The notes under the pieces are model-generated. The model saw nothing but the letters and a program-made list of their open reading frames with translations, was not told the origin of the DNA and did not search any database. A stretch of DNA of 44,612 nucleotides from Streptomyces sp. G44 (GTDB lineage: Bacteria > Actinomycetota > Actinomycetes > Streptomycetales > Streptomycetaceae): NCBI RefSeq assembly GCF_016905445.1, contig NZ_JAFEXF010000043.1, positions 1-44,612 on the forward strand, in the 5' to 3' direction. This document shows positions 24,905 through 33,617 of the stretch, piece after piece. The position numbers and the translations under genes are program-made. Within the stretch, counting starts at the first letter, position 1. Each line of letters begins with the position of its first letter.

Positions 24905-25423
24905 TCACTCGGCGGGTTCGATGCGCAGGACGGCGGCCTCGCCGAGGATGTCGACGACCTTCAGGCTCATCGTCTCGTTGATGGTCGCAGCGGGCCCTTC
25001 GCCGCAGCGGAGATGGACGCCGCCACCGCCCTCGGAGGACGTGCCGCCGCCACCGGAACAGCCCGACACGCTGTAGCCCGACCCCGTCAGCGGTGCGACC
25101 ATCTCGACCTCGTCGCCGGTGACCGCCGTCACCTTGATCGGCCCGAGGCCGTACGCCTTCGGCACCCTCACGACGTCCCCCACGGCGGCCTTGATCTCAC
25201 ACGTCCCGTCCGCGCACGGTCCGGTCGGCGAGGGCGACGGTGTGGCCGTCTCCGCGGGATCGGACGCCGGAACCCCGGAGCGGGAGCCGCTGGGCCGGCT
25301 CTGGGCGGCAGACCCGCCCGAGGAGTCGGAGGAGTCCGAGGAGTCCGAGGAGCACGATGTGAGTGCGGCGGCTGTTGCGACAGCGACGATCACGGTGGCG
25401 ACGACTTGACGAACTTCGCGCAT
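24905..25423 (-). CDS. Secreted lipoprotein of unknown function
   Basis: This 172-residue protein has a lipoprotein signal peptide ending in the lipobox LTSC (Cys24). A low-complexity linker of SSD triplets plus a Ser/Pro-rich stretch runs to residue ~70. The C-terminal globular part (GPCADGTCEIKAAVGDVVRV...) contains four cysteines in a beta-rich domain. The SSD repeat is encoded by 9-bp tandem units. I do not recognise a named family. Confidence 0.8.
   Translation of the reverse strand: MREVRQVVATVIVAVATAAALTSCSSDSSDSSDSSGGSAAQSRPSGSRSGVPASDPAETATPSPSPTGPCADGTCEIKAAVGDVVRVPKAYGLGPIKVTAVTGDEVEMVAPLTGSGYSVSGCSGGGGTSSEGGGGVHLRCGEGPAATINETMSLKVVDILGEAAVLRIEPAE
25320..25355. repeat. Four tandem 9-bp repeats coding SSD in the lipoprotein linker
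   Basis: GAGGAGTCG/C repeats at 25320, 25329 and 25338, with a diverged fourth copy at 25347. They encode the Ser-Ser-Asp tether directly after the lipid-modified cysteine. Confidence 0.8.
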
Positions 25424-25629
25424 GTTCCGACGTTAGCCCCAGCGGTCGGGCCTCGACAGCGAACGGCCCAACTTCGTTGCGAACGGGCGCTGGTGGCGTG
25501 CGGCCGGGCCGATGCGCTCGGCTGTTCGGCGCGCGGTGAGCCCGTCGCCGGCAAGGAGTTCCGAGCGGGCGGTACGACGTATGCGCGCCGTGAGTCAGGT
25601 GGATCACCCCCGGCTGCGTCCTGCCAGAC

Positions 25630-27537
25630 GTGACCGACGCAGCTGCCGCCCCCACCCCCGCCTCCGCCTCCGCCTCCGCCGAGAAGAACCGCGGTCCGGC
25701 CGCCGAACCCGAGCGGCTCCCGGCCGGGGAGACCTGGCGCGCCCTGTACCGCCACTTCCGCCCGCACCGCGCCGCCGTCGCCCTCGGCGCCCTCCTCACG
25801 CTGATCGGTGCGGCGACCGGCCTCGCGCAGCCGCTCGCGGCCAAGGCGCTCGTGGACCGGCTCGGCGCAGACGACTCGATCACCGGGATCCTGGTGCTCC
25901 TCACCGCGCTCGTGGTCCTTGGCACCGCGATCGAGTCGGTCGGCGCGTACGTCCTGGAGCGCACCGCCGAATCCGTGGTGCTCGCCGCCCGCCGCACGCT
26001 GATCGGGCGGCTGCTGCGGCTGCGCCTCCCGGAGGTGGAGCGGACCCAGCCCGGCGACCTCATGTCCCGGGTCACCTCGGACACCACGCTGCTGCGGGCC
26101 GTGACCACACAGTCCGTGGTGTCCGCCGCGTCCGGCGGGCTGACCTTCATCGCCACGATCGTGCTGATGGCGCTGATGGACCCGGTGCTGCTGGGCGTCA
26201 CCCTCGGCGTGATCGTGCTGATCGGCGGCGCGGTCTCCCTCGTCATGCCGAAGATCGCGCAGGCGACGCGGCGCGCCCAGGAGGCGGTCGGCACGATCTC
26301 GACCGCGCTCGAACGCGCCTTCGGGGCTTTCCGTACGGTCAAGGCCTCCGGCGCCGAGCGGCGGGAAGCGGAGGCGGTGCAGAGGGCCGCGCACGAGGCG
26401 TGGCGGCACGGCGTGCGGGCGGCGAAGTGGCAGTCGGTTGCGTGGAGTTCGGTCGGCCTGTCCGTGCAGGTGTCGTTCCTGGCGGTGCTCGGGATCGGCG
26501 GCGCGCGGGTCGCGTCCGGCGCCATATCGATCTCGACGCTGGTGGCCTTTCTGCTGTTCCTCTTCTACTTGATCGACCCGGTGTCGCGGCTCGTCGAGGC
26601 GGCCTCGCAGTACCAGGTGGGCTCGGCGGCGATCGCACGGATCGTGCAGGCGGAGCGACTCGAGACGGAAAGGACGGAGGAGACGGAAAGGACGGAGAAG
26701 ACGGAGAAGACGGACGGGAAAGAGGGGACGGCTCAGGCGGCGGGCCGGGGGACGGACCGGGCGGCTGGACGGGCCGGCCGGGGCCCGGCGTCGGTGGCCT
26801 TCGAGGACGTGACCTTCCGCTACCGCGACGACCTCCCGCCCGTCCACCACGGCGTGAGCTTCGACGTGCCGGGGCCCGGCATGACCGCTTTCGTGGGCCC
26901 GTCCGGCGCGGGCAAGACGACCGTGTTCGGCCTGATCGAACGGTTCTACGAGGCGACGGGCGGGCGGATCCTGGTCGACGGCAAGGACGTACGGGAGTGG
27001 CCCCTGGCCGAACTCCGCGCGGCCATCGGCTACGTGGAGCAGGACGCGCCCGTCCTCGCGGGCACCGTCCGCGAGAACCTCCTCTTCGCCGCGCCCGACG
27101 CCACCGACGCCGAGGTCCGCGACGTCCTCGTACGCGCCCGCCTCGACGGCGTCGTCGCACGGCTGCCGGAGGGACTGGAGACGGTGGTCGGCCACCGGGG
27201 CTCCAAGCTGTCCGGCGGGGAGCGGCAGCGGGTGGCCATCGCCAGGGCGCTGCTCAGAAAGCCCCGCCTGCTCCTGCTCGACGAGGCGACCTCGCAACTG
27301 GACGCGGTCAACGAACTGGCGCTGCGGGATGTCGTGACGGAGGTCTCCCGCGAGGTGACGGTCCTGGTGGTGGCCCACCGACTGTCCACGGTGATGCTGG
27401 CGGACCGGATCGTGGTGATGGACGCGGGGAAGGTCCGGGCGACGGGGACGCACGCCGAACTCGTCGCCGCGGACCCCCTGTACGGGGAACTGGCGGCCAC
27501 CCAGTTCCTGGCGGCGTCCACCTCGGCTTCGGCATGA
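25630..27537 (+). CDS. ABC exporter, fused permease and ATPase (type IV, MsbA-like)
   Basis: This 635-residue half-transporter has a six-helix membrane domain at about residues 45-335 and a nucleotide-binding domain at about 385-630: Walker [12 protein letters not shown], signature LSGGERQR, Walker [13 protein letters not shown] and the AHRLSTV switch. It should act as a homodimer that exports a lipid, peptide or drug. Between the two domains is an unusually long charged linker (ETERTE and EKTEKTD repeats) encoded by a minisatellite. The start is GTG 25630 and no strong ribosome site is visible. Nothing nearby reveals the substrate. Confidence 0.92.
   Translation: MTDAAAAPTPASASASAEKNRGPAAEPERLPAGETWRALYRHFRPHRAAVALGALLTLIGAATGLAQPLAAKALVDRLGADDSITGILVLLTALVVLGTAIESVGAYVLERTAESVVLAARRTLIGRLLRLRLPEVERTQPGDLMSRVTSDTTLLRAVTTQSVVSAASGGLTFIATIVLMALMDPVLLGVTLGVIVLIGGAVSLVMPKIAQATRRAQEAVGTISTALERAFGAFRTVKASGAERREAEAVQRAAHEAWRHGVRAAKWQSVAWSSVGLSVQVSFLAVLGIGGARVASGAISISTLVAFLLFLFYLIDPVSRLVEAASQYQVGSAAIARIVQAERLETERTEETERTEKTEKTDGKEGTAQAAGRGTDRAAGRAGRGPASVAFEDVTFRYRDDLPPVHHGVSFDVPGPGMTAFVGPSGAGKTTVFGLIERFYEATGGRILVDGKDVREWPLAELRAAIGYVEQDAPVLAGTVRENLLFAAPDATDAEVRDVLVRARLDGVVARLPEGLETVVGHRGSKLSGGERQRVAIARALLRKPRLLLLDEATSQLDAVNELALRDVVTEVSREVTVLVVAHRLSTVMLADRIVVMDAGKVRATGTHAELVAADPLYGELAATQFLAASTSASA
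26662..26715 (+). repeat. 18-bp/9-bp in-frame tandem repeat in the ABC exporter linker
   Basis: An 18-bp unit (GAGACGGAAAGGACGGAG) lies at 26662-26679 and exactly again at 26680-26697, followed by two related 9-bp units to 26715. The block lies between the transmembrane and ATPase domains. Confidence 0.85.
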
Positions 27538-27659
27538 GCGGCGGCCACGGCGAGGCCCCCGGCGGTGCGTTCCCCGCCGACCGGAGCGCCCCGCCGGCCG
27601 TCCTGAGCACGCCCTGGTTCATGCCCACCACCGTGCGGCCCGTGGTCTACCGTGGCGGC

Positions 27660-28472
27660 ATGACGCGTCCGAACCCCCGTGCGGTGTACGACCGCTATGT
27701 CACTCGGATCTCCGACCAGACCGCCCAGTTGGTCTCCGCCGTCGACGGCGCCGACGCCGCCGCGCCCGTGCCGGGCTGCCCCGGATGGACCCTCGCCCAC
27801 CTGCTGCGCCACGTCGGCGGGACGCACGGCTGGGCCGAGACCATCGTGCGGACGCGGGCCACAGAGCCCGTCCCCGACCATGAGGTCAACGACGTCACGC
27901 CCGGCGCGGACGACGACATCACCACGCTCACCGCCCGGCTCACGCAGAGCACGGCCCGGCTCGTGGAAACGCTGCGCGAGGCGGGCCCCGACGCCACGGT
28001 GTGGACGCCGGCCCCGGGCGGCACCCCGCTGTTCTGGGCGCGGCGCATGACGTACGAGACGGTCGTGCACCGCTTCGACGCGACCGCCGCGGTCGGCGGG
28101 ACCTACACCCTGGACGCCGATGTCGCGCTCGACGGCCTCGACGAGTGGCTGGACTTCAGCACACTGCCGCAGGCCTACGCGTCGCAGGCCGCGTACCGCA
28201 CGCTGCTCGGCCCCGGCCGCGGCGTGCACGTCCACGCCACCGACGCGCCACAAGGCACGGGGGAGTGGTTCATCGACCTGACCGGTGCGCCCGTCACCGT
28301 GAGCCACGCCCACAAGAAGGCGGGCACAGCCGTGCGCGGGCCTCTCACCGACCTCCTGCTCCTCCTCTACCGGCGCCGCTGGCCGACGGCCGCCGACGGC
28401 ATCGAAGTCCTGGGCGACGAGGGCTACCTGGCCACCTGGCTGGAGGGCGCCGGCCATTGGCTGCGCAGGTGA
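27660..28472 (+). CDS. Maleylpyruvate isomerase family mycothiol-dependent enzyme (DinB-like)
   Basis: This 270-residue protein has the mycothiol maleylpyruvate isomerase N-terminal four-helix domain with the metal-ligand pattern H in LLRHVGGTHGWAE, plus E and H in MTYETVVHRFDA, and a C-terminal domain from about residue 170. Members use mycothiol as cofactor for isomerisation or transfer. The start is ATG 27660; there is no clear ribosome site, so it may be leaderless or coupled to the upstream exporter. The substrate is not known. Confidence 0.85.
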   Translation: MTRPNPRAVYDRYVTRISDQTAQLVSAVDGADAAAPVPGCPGWTLAHLLRHVGGTHGWAETIVRTRATEPVPDHEVNDVTPGADDDITTLTARLTQSTARLVETLREAGPDATVWTPAPGGTPLFWARRMTYETVVHRFDATAAVGGTYTLDADVALDGLDEWLDFSTLPQAYASQAAYRTLLGPGRGVHVHATDAPQGTGEWFIDLTGAPVTVSHAHKKAGTAVRGPLTDLLLLLYRRRWPTAADGIEVLGDEGYLATWLEGAGHWLRR

Positions 28473-28518
28473 GGGGGCGGAAGGGGCGCCGCTCCCGTGC
28501 GTTGTCACCGTCGACCGC

Positions 28519-28869
28519 ATGCCTTCCGTACTTGTCATCGGTGATGACCCTCAGGCCCTGCCCGGCGTCGACGCTGAGGCCATTCGCGCCACGCTCGACA
28601 AGGAACTGGCGGTCCTCGCGGAGCGCGGCATCGACGCCGCGGTCTCGGGGATCGTGTTCGACGAGACGACCGAGCCGACCCTCGTCGCCTCGCTGAGCGA
28701 ACGCCCTTTAGACGTGGTGCTCGTGGGCGCCGGCATCCGCAAGGTCGAGCCGCTTCTCCCGCTCTTCGAACGCATCGTGAACCTGATCCGTCGTCATGCG
28801 CCGCAAGCGGCCATCGCGTGCAACGCGGGACTCGACGACTCCGTGGAGACGGCGGAACGCTGGCTCTGA
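28519..28869 (+). CDS. Conserved-type cytoplasmic protein of unknown function, 116 aa
   Basis: This 116-residue protein starts MPSVLVIGDDPQALPGVD and looks like a small alternating alpha/beta domain. It has acidic residues in DVVLVGAGIRKV and a C-terminal helix. There is no ribosome site close to ATG 28519. The codon bias is that of a real gene. I do not recognise a named family or a catalytic motif. Confidence 0.65.
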   Translation: MPSVLVIGDDPQALPGVDAEAIRATLDKELAVLAERGIDAAVSGIVFDETTEPTLVASLSERPLDVVLVGAGIRKVEPLLPLFERIVNLIRRHAPQAAIACNAGLDDSVETAERWL

Positions 28870-28925
28870 ACGACCGGCCGGTCAGGGGGCTGGGCGGAGC
28901 AGACTCCACGTACGACGGCGCGGGC

Positions 28926-29132
28926 TCAGGCCACGGTGAGGACGACCTTGCCCCGCCCGTGGCCGGTGGCCACGAGCCGGTGCGCGTCCGCCGCCCGCTC
29001 CAGCGAGAACGTCGCGCGCAGCCGCACGTCCACCGCGCCCTTCTCGTACAGCGCGGTCAGCTCGGCCAGGCGGGCTGCGGAGCGGGTGCCGCCCCACTGC
29101 GGCAGGCCGCGGCGGGCCGCTTCCTCCGTGGT
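28926..29132 (-). pseudogene. C-terminal remnant of a quinone oxidoreductase-like (MDR) protein
   Basis: The minus strand reads WGGTRSAARLAELTALYEKG ... FSLERAADAHRLVATGHGRG, then KVVLTVA and a stop at 28926-28928, the characteristic end of zinc-less medium-chain reductases. The frame is closed by a TGA at its upstream edge near 29130, and no more of the gene is visible. About 65 of ~310 residues remain. Confidence 0.75.
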
Positions 29133-29446
29133 TCACGTCCGCTCCTCGGCTCGGTGGTGTGCTGTGCGACACCGACGCAGTCATGGAGCCCGCCCCGTGC
29201 CGAACACACCCGCAACGCGCCGCCCGGGTGCCCGGCGGTGGCCGACCGGTGCCCTCGGCGCGGTGCGCGGCGCGCGCCTCACGCGCGCATCGCTCCGGGG
29301 CGGGCTCGCGCGCCCCTCGCCGTGTACGCCGGTGCGCGCCCGGGCAGGAAGCACCGGACGGCCACGGCGGAAGAGGCAGGCGGCGGATCAGGCCACGGCA
29401 GGGGAGGGCCGCGCCGCGGCCACCGGACCAGGAGGAGTGGGACGAC
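29133..29446. other. 314-base GC-rich intergenic region
   Basis: I see no supportable gene. The region carries only the AGGAGG ribosome site at its right end and GC-rich low-complexity DNA. A deletion that removed most of the oxidoreductase gene may end here. Confidence 0.5.
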
Positions 29447-30310
29447 ATGACACACCACACGGGCCAGGACTGGGAGTTCACCGACGACCGGGACCACCTG
29501 GTGAGGGCCTCGTACCGCCCGGCCCGGCTGGTCGCGTACCTGCCGACCGCCGCCGCGCTGCACGACCACGGCATACGTCCCGCGGGCGTCTTCGGCTCCG
29601 CGCACGACGACCCCGCCGCACCGGATCCGGCGAAGGCGGGCAGCCTGCCCCTGACCGGCCTCCGCTACTTCGGGGCGGGCTCCGCCTTCGACCTGGACGC
29701 GCTTCTCGCCGCGGAGCCCGACCTGGTCGTCGCGCTCACCTACGGCGGCGGGCAGGTCTACGGCATCGACGCGGAGGCCGCCAAGCACCTGGAGGAGCGG
29801 GTCCCCCTCGCCGTCCTCGACGTGGGCCGCGGCCGCAGTCTCGCCGGGATCAGGAGCCGCCTCACCGCCCTCGCGCGCGGCCTCGGCGCCCCCGAACAGC
29901 CCGAGGCGGACGCCCGGCTCGACGCCGCCGAGCGCCGCCTGAGCCGCGTGGCGGCCGGTGCCGTACGGCCGCGTGTGCTCGCCCTCTCCCCGGCGGGGCC
30001 CGACTCCGTCCACCTGGCGCGGCCCTACGCCTGGCCCGACCTCGCCGCACTCGCCGGGCTCGGCGTCGGCCTCGTGGACCCCGCGTCCGGGCACGGCGCC
30101 AACTGGTCCACGACCGGCTGGGCCGAGGCGGCCGCGCTGGAGCCCGACCTCGTGCTCACCGACGTACGGTCCAACGCGGACCCGCTCGGCGACGCCCTGG
30201 GGCCCGGCGTCCGTACGCTGCCCTGGAACCCCGAACTGCCGCCCAGCGCCCGGGAGCACGCCCGCTTCTGCACCGCGCTCGCCGACGCGCTGGAGGACGT
30301 GCGCCCCTGA
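29447..30310 (+). CDS. Peripla_BP_2-type substrate-binding domain protein without signal peptide
   Basis: This 287-residue protein has the siderophore/B12-binding protein fold: RPARLVAYLPTAAALHDHGI, LTGLRYFGAGSAFDLDALLA and EPDLVVALTYGGGQ in the first lobe, then a linking helix and a second lobe ending REHARFCTALADALEDV. Family members are exported lipoproteins that bring ferric siderophores to ABC permeases. Here ATG 29447 has AGGAGG upstream but is followed by polar residues, with no signal peptide or lipobox, and no permease or ATPase lies nearby. It may act as a cytoplasmic binding or sensing protein. The ligand is unknown. Confidence 0.78.
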   Translation: MTHHTGQDWEFTDDRDHLVRASYRPARLVAYLPTAAALHDHGIRPAGVFGSAHDDPAAPDPAKAGSLPLTGLRYFGAGSAFDLDALLAAEPDLVVALTYGGGQVYGIDAEAAKHLEERVPLAVLDVGRGRSLAGIRSRLTALARGLGAPEQPEADARLDAAERRLSRVAAGAVRPRVLALSPAGPDSVHLARPYAWPDLAALAGLGVGLVDPASGHGANWSTTGWAEAAALEPDLVLTDVRSNADPLGDALGPGVRTLPWNPELPPSAREHARFCTALADALEDVRP

Positions 30311-30341
30311 GAGGCGGCGGAACACGAGGCGACGCCGTGAC

Positions 30342-31028
30342 TCACTGCTCCCACGGGGAGTCCTGGATCACCTGGACGAAGTCACCGCGGGTGAAGCCCG
30401 GCACGAAGTGTTCCAGGACATCGGCCTTCACATTGCCGAAGGCGGTCTCCGGCTTCGGCGCGACGCCGTCGGTGAACGCCTTGAGGATGCGCCGCTTGAA
30501 GTCGGGGCGCGGGTGCAGGGCCGTGATCCGCGCGCGGTCGTCCGCGCTGACGCTGTCGTAGCCGATGCCGAGCACGTCGTACTCCACGCCGGCGGTCACG
30601 AGCGCCACCTCGGGTTCCATGAACTCGGGGATGCCGGGGGTCGTGTGCAGGGCGATGGCCGTCCACACCCGCCGCACGGCGTCCTCCGGCACGCCCCGGC
30701 TCCGCAGGAAGCGGCCCGCCTCGTCGGCGCCGTCGACCTCGAAGCGGCGCCCGCTGTCGTGGAAGCGGGCACCGAGGCCCAGGTCGTGGAACATGGCCCC
30801 GATGTACAGCAGTTCGGCGTCGAAGCTCAGCCCGCGGGCCCGGCCCTGGAGGCTCCCGAACCAGTAGACGCGGCGGGAATGGTGGTAGATCAGGTCGTCG
30901 GTGAGGTCACGGACGAGTTCGGTGGCCTCGGCGGCGAGCCGGGAGTCCGGGACGGAGACTCCCGCGGCGGAGCCCCCCGTGGCGGCGGAGGGGGCGGAGG
31001 AAGCGGCGGACGAGGAAGGGACGGTCAT
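30342..31028 (-). CDS. HD-domain hydrolase, cyanamide hydratase-like
   Basis: This 228-residue protein has an HD metal-binding core: histidine in YHHSRRVYWFG, HD in AMFHDLGLGARFHD, a histidine in AIALHTTPGIP and the later aspartates. The spacing resembles cyanamide hydratase and related small HD hydrolases. The first ~25 residues are low-complexity Ser/Ala. ATG 31028 has GGGAG about 8 bases upstream. It is divergent from a GlxA-type regulator and probably controlled by it. The substrate is not established. Confidence 0.82.
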   Translation of the reverse strand: MTVPSSSAASSAPSAATGGSAAGVSVPDSRLAAEATELVRDLTDDLIYHHSRRVYWFGSLQGRARGLSFDAELLYIGAMFHDLGLGARFHDSGRRFEVDGADEAGRFLRSRGVPEDAVRRVWTAIALHTTPGIPEFMEPEVALVTAGVEYDVLGIGYDSVSADDRARITALHPRPDFKRRILKAFTDGVAPKPETAFGNVKADVLEHFVPGFTRGDFVQVIQDSPWEQ

Positions 31029-31094
31029 GGAAGGGCTCCCGTGTCGGTCGGCTCTGTAGATCCAAGACTGCGCCTCGTGCCGCCCCCGCCACCA

Positions 31095-31108
31095 TGTCCG
31101 CACGGACA
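31095..31108. promoter_or_regulatory. Inverted repeat TGTCCG-CA-CGGACA in the HD/GlxA divergent promoter
   Basis: Perfect 6-bp arms with a 2-base spacer lie mid-way in the 124-bp region between the divergent genes. A related CCGGACA half-site follows at about 31133-31139. It is a candidate regulator site. Confidence 0.4.
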
Positions 31109-31152
31109 CGCCCCCCACAGATCCGGACACCGGCACCGGCTACGTTGGAGCC

Positions 31153-32151
31153 ATGCCCGCCTCACCCGTCGCCGCCCGCCCCCGCACCGCCCACCCTGTC
31201 CGCGCCGTGACCGTTCTGGCCTTCGACGGCGCGCGGCTCCTTGACGTGGCCGCCCCGCTGGAGGTCTTCCACACCGCGGCCGGCCGCACCGGCGCCTACC
31301 GGGTGCGGGTCTGCACCCTCGACGGCCGGGACGTCACCACCTCCACCGGGCTGCGCATCGCCGCCGACGTGGCCACCGCCGACGTCACCCGCACCGACAC
31401 CCTTGTCGTCCCCGGCCCGGCCGACCTGCGCGTCCTCGACGAACGCCCCGAACTGGTCGCGGACGTGGCCCGGCTGGCCGCCGGCGCGGGACGCGTGGCC
31501 GCGGTGTGCACCGGCGCGTTCGCGCTCGCGGCGGCCGGTCTGCTGGGCGGCCGCAGGGCGACCACGCACTGGGAGTACGCCGCCGACCTGGCCCGCGCCC
31601 ACCCCGACGTCACCGTCACACCGGACGCCATCTATGTGCGGGACGGCCCGATCCTGACCTCGGCGGGCGTCACCGCGGGCATCGACGTGTGCCTGGCCCT
31701 CGTCGAGGAGGACCACGGCCCCGACGAGGCCCGCCGGGTCGCCCGCGACCTGGTCGTCTTCCTCCAGCGCCCCGGCGGCCAGTCCCAGTTCTCCGCCGCC
31801 TCCCGCACCGCGACGACCCGCCACCCGGTGCTGCGCCCGCTCCTGGACGCCATCGCCGCCGACCCGGCGGCCGACCACAGCCTGGGGTCCCTGGCGCAGC
31901 GGGCGAACCTCAGTGCCCGCCACGTCTCGCGGCTCTTCGCCCAGCAGATCGGCAGCACACCGGCCGCCCACGTGGAGACCATGCGGGTGGAGGCCGCCCG
32001 CATCCTCCTGGAGCACGGCGCCAACGTCACCGAGGCCGCGCGGCGCAGCGGCCTGGGCAGCGACGAGACGCTCCGCAGGACCTTCGCCCGCCACCTCGGC
32101 ACGACGCCCTCCGCGTACGCGGCACGGTTCCGCACCACGCGGGCGGGCTGA
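31153..32151 (+). CDS. GlxA family AraC-type transcriptional regulator
   Basis: This 332-residue protein has an N-terminal DJ-1/PfpI-like domain (residues ~15-190) retaining the elbow cysteine in VAAVCTGAFALAAAGLL. The C-terminal AraC double helix-turn-helix lies at about 230-325 (LSARHVSRLFAQQIGSTPA and VTEAARRSGLGSDETLRRTF). GGAG lies 6 bases before ATG 31153. Members sense small molecules, often amines or quaternary ammonium compounds, and usually activate. Divergence from the HD hydrolase suggests that gene is a target. Confidence 0.92.
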   Translation: MPASPVAARPRTAHPVRAVTVLAFDGARLLDVAAPLEVFHTAAGRTGAYRVRVCTLDGRDVTTSTGLRIAADVATADVTRTDTLVVPGPADLRVLDERPELVADVARLAAGAGRVAAVCTGAFALAAAGLLGGRRATTHWEYAADLARAHPDVTVTPDAIYVRDGPILTSAGVTAGIDVCLALVEEDHGPDEARRVARDLVVFLQRPGGQSQFSAASRTATTRHPVLRPLLDAIAADPAADHSLGSLAQRANLSARHVSRLFAQQIGSTPAAHVETMRVEAARILLEHGANVTEAARRSGLGSDETLRRTFARHLGTTPSAYAARFRTTRAG

Positions 32152-32161
32152 CCGCCGCCCG

Positions 32162-32941
32162 TCATGGGCCCACGCCCGGGCCGCGTGAGGCGGAGTCGAG
32201 GTAGTGATGCAGATGGCCCGCGCCCTCCAGCAGCGCCCGCGTCCGCTCGTTCAGCACGGCCTCCCGCTGGGCCAGGGCCGATCGCAGCGCCTCGACGCCG
32301 CCGCTGCGGCGCAGGTCGTCGAGGACCGGCCGGATCTGCGTGAAGAGGTAGTGGCTCTGCCGCAGCAGGTGGACGACGCGGGCGTCGCGGACATCGGCCG
32401 GGAGGTAGACGCGGTAGCGCGTACCCGGCTCGCGTGCGGGCGCGAGCAGCCCGGCGGACTCCCACACCCGCAGGGCCGAGGCGCGTACGCCCAGATGGGC
32501 GGCCACCTCCCCGATGCGCAGCCGTGAGCGCGGCGGTGCGGGGGCCTCGGGGCCGCCCTCGGCCACGGCTTCCAGCGCACGGCCGGTCGCCCGCAGGGAG
32601 CGCCGCTGCTCGTGCAGGGCGGCGTGCCCCGCGTCGATGAGCGCGAGCGCCTGGGCTACGTCCCCTTCGTGCACCGCCCGCATGACCGCCCGCGCGGTGC
32701 CCGGACCGTGCCCGCGGGCCAGGACCCGGTAGGTGAGCAGGGCCTGCCGGTGGCTGTCGTCGAACCTGCGGTACCCGGCGGGGGAGCGGGGCGCGGGCGG
32801 CAGGATGCCCGCGTCCGCGTAGTTCCGGATCTGCTGCGTGGAGACGCCCGCCGCACGCGCGAGGTCGACCGGCCGGAGCCGCCCGGCCACCGCCTGCCGC
32901 GCGGCGTCGCCCGCCGCCCCGATTTCCTGACGGCTCATCAA
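32162..32941 (-). CDS. Double-HTH MerR-family regulator (TioE-like)
   Basis: This 259-residue protein has two MerR-type DNA-binding domains in one chain. The first is at about residues 22-70 (LRPVDLARAAGVSTQQIRNY, then AGYRRFDDSHRQAL). The second is at about 140-190 (LRIGEVAAHLGVRASALRVW, then YRVYLPADVRD). A helical segment follows each. This is the TioE-like arrangement known from actinobacteria. No effector domain or metal-binding cysteines are visible. Starts at 32941 or 32938 are equivalent. It is divergent from the PPOX gene, a possible target. Confidence 0.88.
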   Translation of the reverse strand: MMSRQEIGAAGDAARQAVAGRLRPVDLARAAGVSTQQIRNYADAGILPPAPRSPAGYRRFDDSHRQALLTYRVLARGHGPGTARAVMRAVHEGDVAQALALIDAGHAALHEQRRSLRATGRALEAVAEGGPEAPAPPRSRLRIGEVAAHLGVRASALRVWESAGLLAPAREPGTRYRVYLPADVRDARVVHLLRQSHYLFTQIRPVLDDLRRSGGVEALRSALAQREAVLNERTRALLEGAGHLHHYLDSASRGPGVGP

Positions 32942-33191
32942 CCACCTGTCCCGCGATGTCGCTCCGCCTCGACGCGCAGATTACCGGGGAGCCGTGGTCC
33001 ACCGGTGGCGAGGGCGAGGGCGCGACGGTGCGCTCGCCCCACTCGTCCGGCGCGACGTGCGCGCGGCCACGGATGCGGTGCGCGCGGTCCCGTCACGGCA
33101 GCCGCCGCGCGTGCGCCACGGCGTCCTCGGGCACGTCGACCACCGTGAGCGGCCGCGTCGGACGCCCCCGGCGCGGCCTAGACTCCCCGGC

Positions 33192-33584
33192 ATGGACGAC
33201 ACTCAGCGGACACACCTCGGCGCCGGAAAATACCTGCTGGTCAGCAGTTACCGAAAGGACGGCACCCTCGTGCCGAGCCCCGTGTGGGTGGTCCCGGACG
33301 GTGACGCGCTCGGCATATGGACCGCCGCGGACTCCTGGAAGGTCAAGCGCATCCGGCGGCGAGCGGACGTCATGGTCGGCCCGTGCGACGTGCGGGGCAA
33401 CCCCACGGGCAAGCAGGTCCCCGCGACCGCCGAGATCTGCCCGCCCGAGGTCACCGCGCGCTACCGCCGCCTCATCGCCCGCAAGTACGGCGTGCTCGGC
33501 TTCCTCACCCTGCTGGGCAGCAGGCTGCGGCGTGGGCTGAAGGGCACGGTCGGCATCCGCGTCACCCTCGCGCCGCCCCGCTGA
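33192..33584 (+). CDS. PPOX-class (split-barrel) F420/flavin-dependent oxidoreductase
   Basis: This 130-residue protein is a small split-barrel flavin or F420-binding protein. It shows KYLLVSSYRKDGTLVPSPVW, then WTAADSWKVKRIRRRADVMV and a C-terminal GTVGIRVTL. The basic SWKVKRIRR segment is the usual cofactor phosphate-binding loop of the PPOX class with F420 or FMN. It is a stand-alone enzyme of unknown substrate. ATG 33192 matches the family start. Its 3' end converges on the 374-residue protein gene. Confidence 0.85.
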   Translation: MDDTQRTHLGAGKYLLVSSYRKDGTLVPSPVWVVPDGDALGIWTAADSWKVKRIRRRADVMVGPCDVRGNPTGKQVPATAEICPPEVTARYRRLIARKYGVLGFLTLLGSRLRRGLKGTVGIRVTLAPPR

Positions 33585-33594
33585 CGAGCTGAAC

Positions 33595-33607
33595 CGGGGC
33601 GGCCCCG
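33595..33607. terminator. Short GC hairpin between convergent genes
   Basis: CGGGG (33595-33599) and CCCCG (33603-33607) flank a 3-base loop in the 33-bp gap between the PPOX gene and the convergent gene. It is the only stem visible there and is weak. Confidence 0.4.
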
Positions 33608-33617
33608 CGTCCCTCCT

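Noticed and set aside
25512..28472. 986-residue plus-strand open frame
   Set aside because: Its first two thirds are an Arg/Pro/Gly-rich shadow of the ABC exporter. Only the part from 27660 is a real gene.
33097..33170. Possible C-terminal gene scrap on the minus strand (TVVDVPEDAVAHARRLP)
   Set aside because: It is short, without further homology on either side, and could be chance coding in GC-rich DNA.
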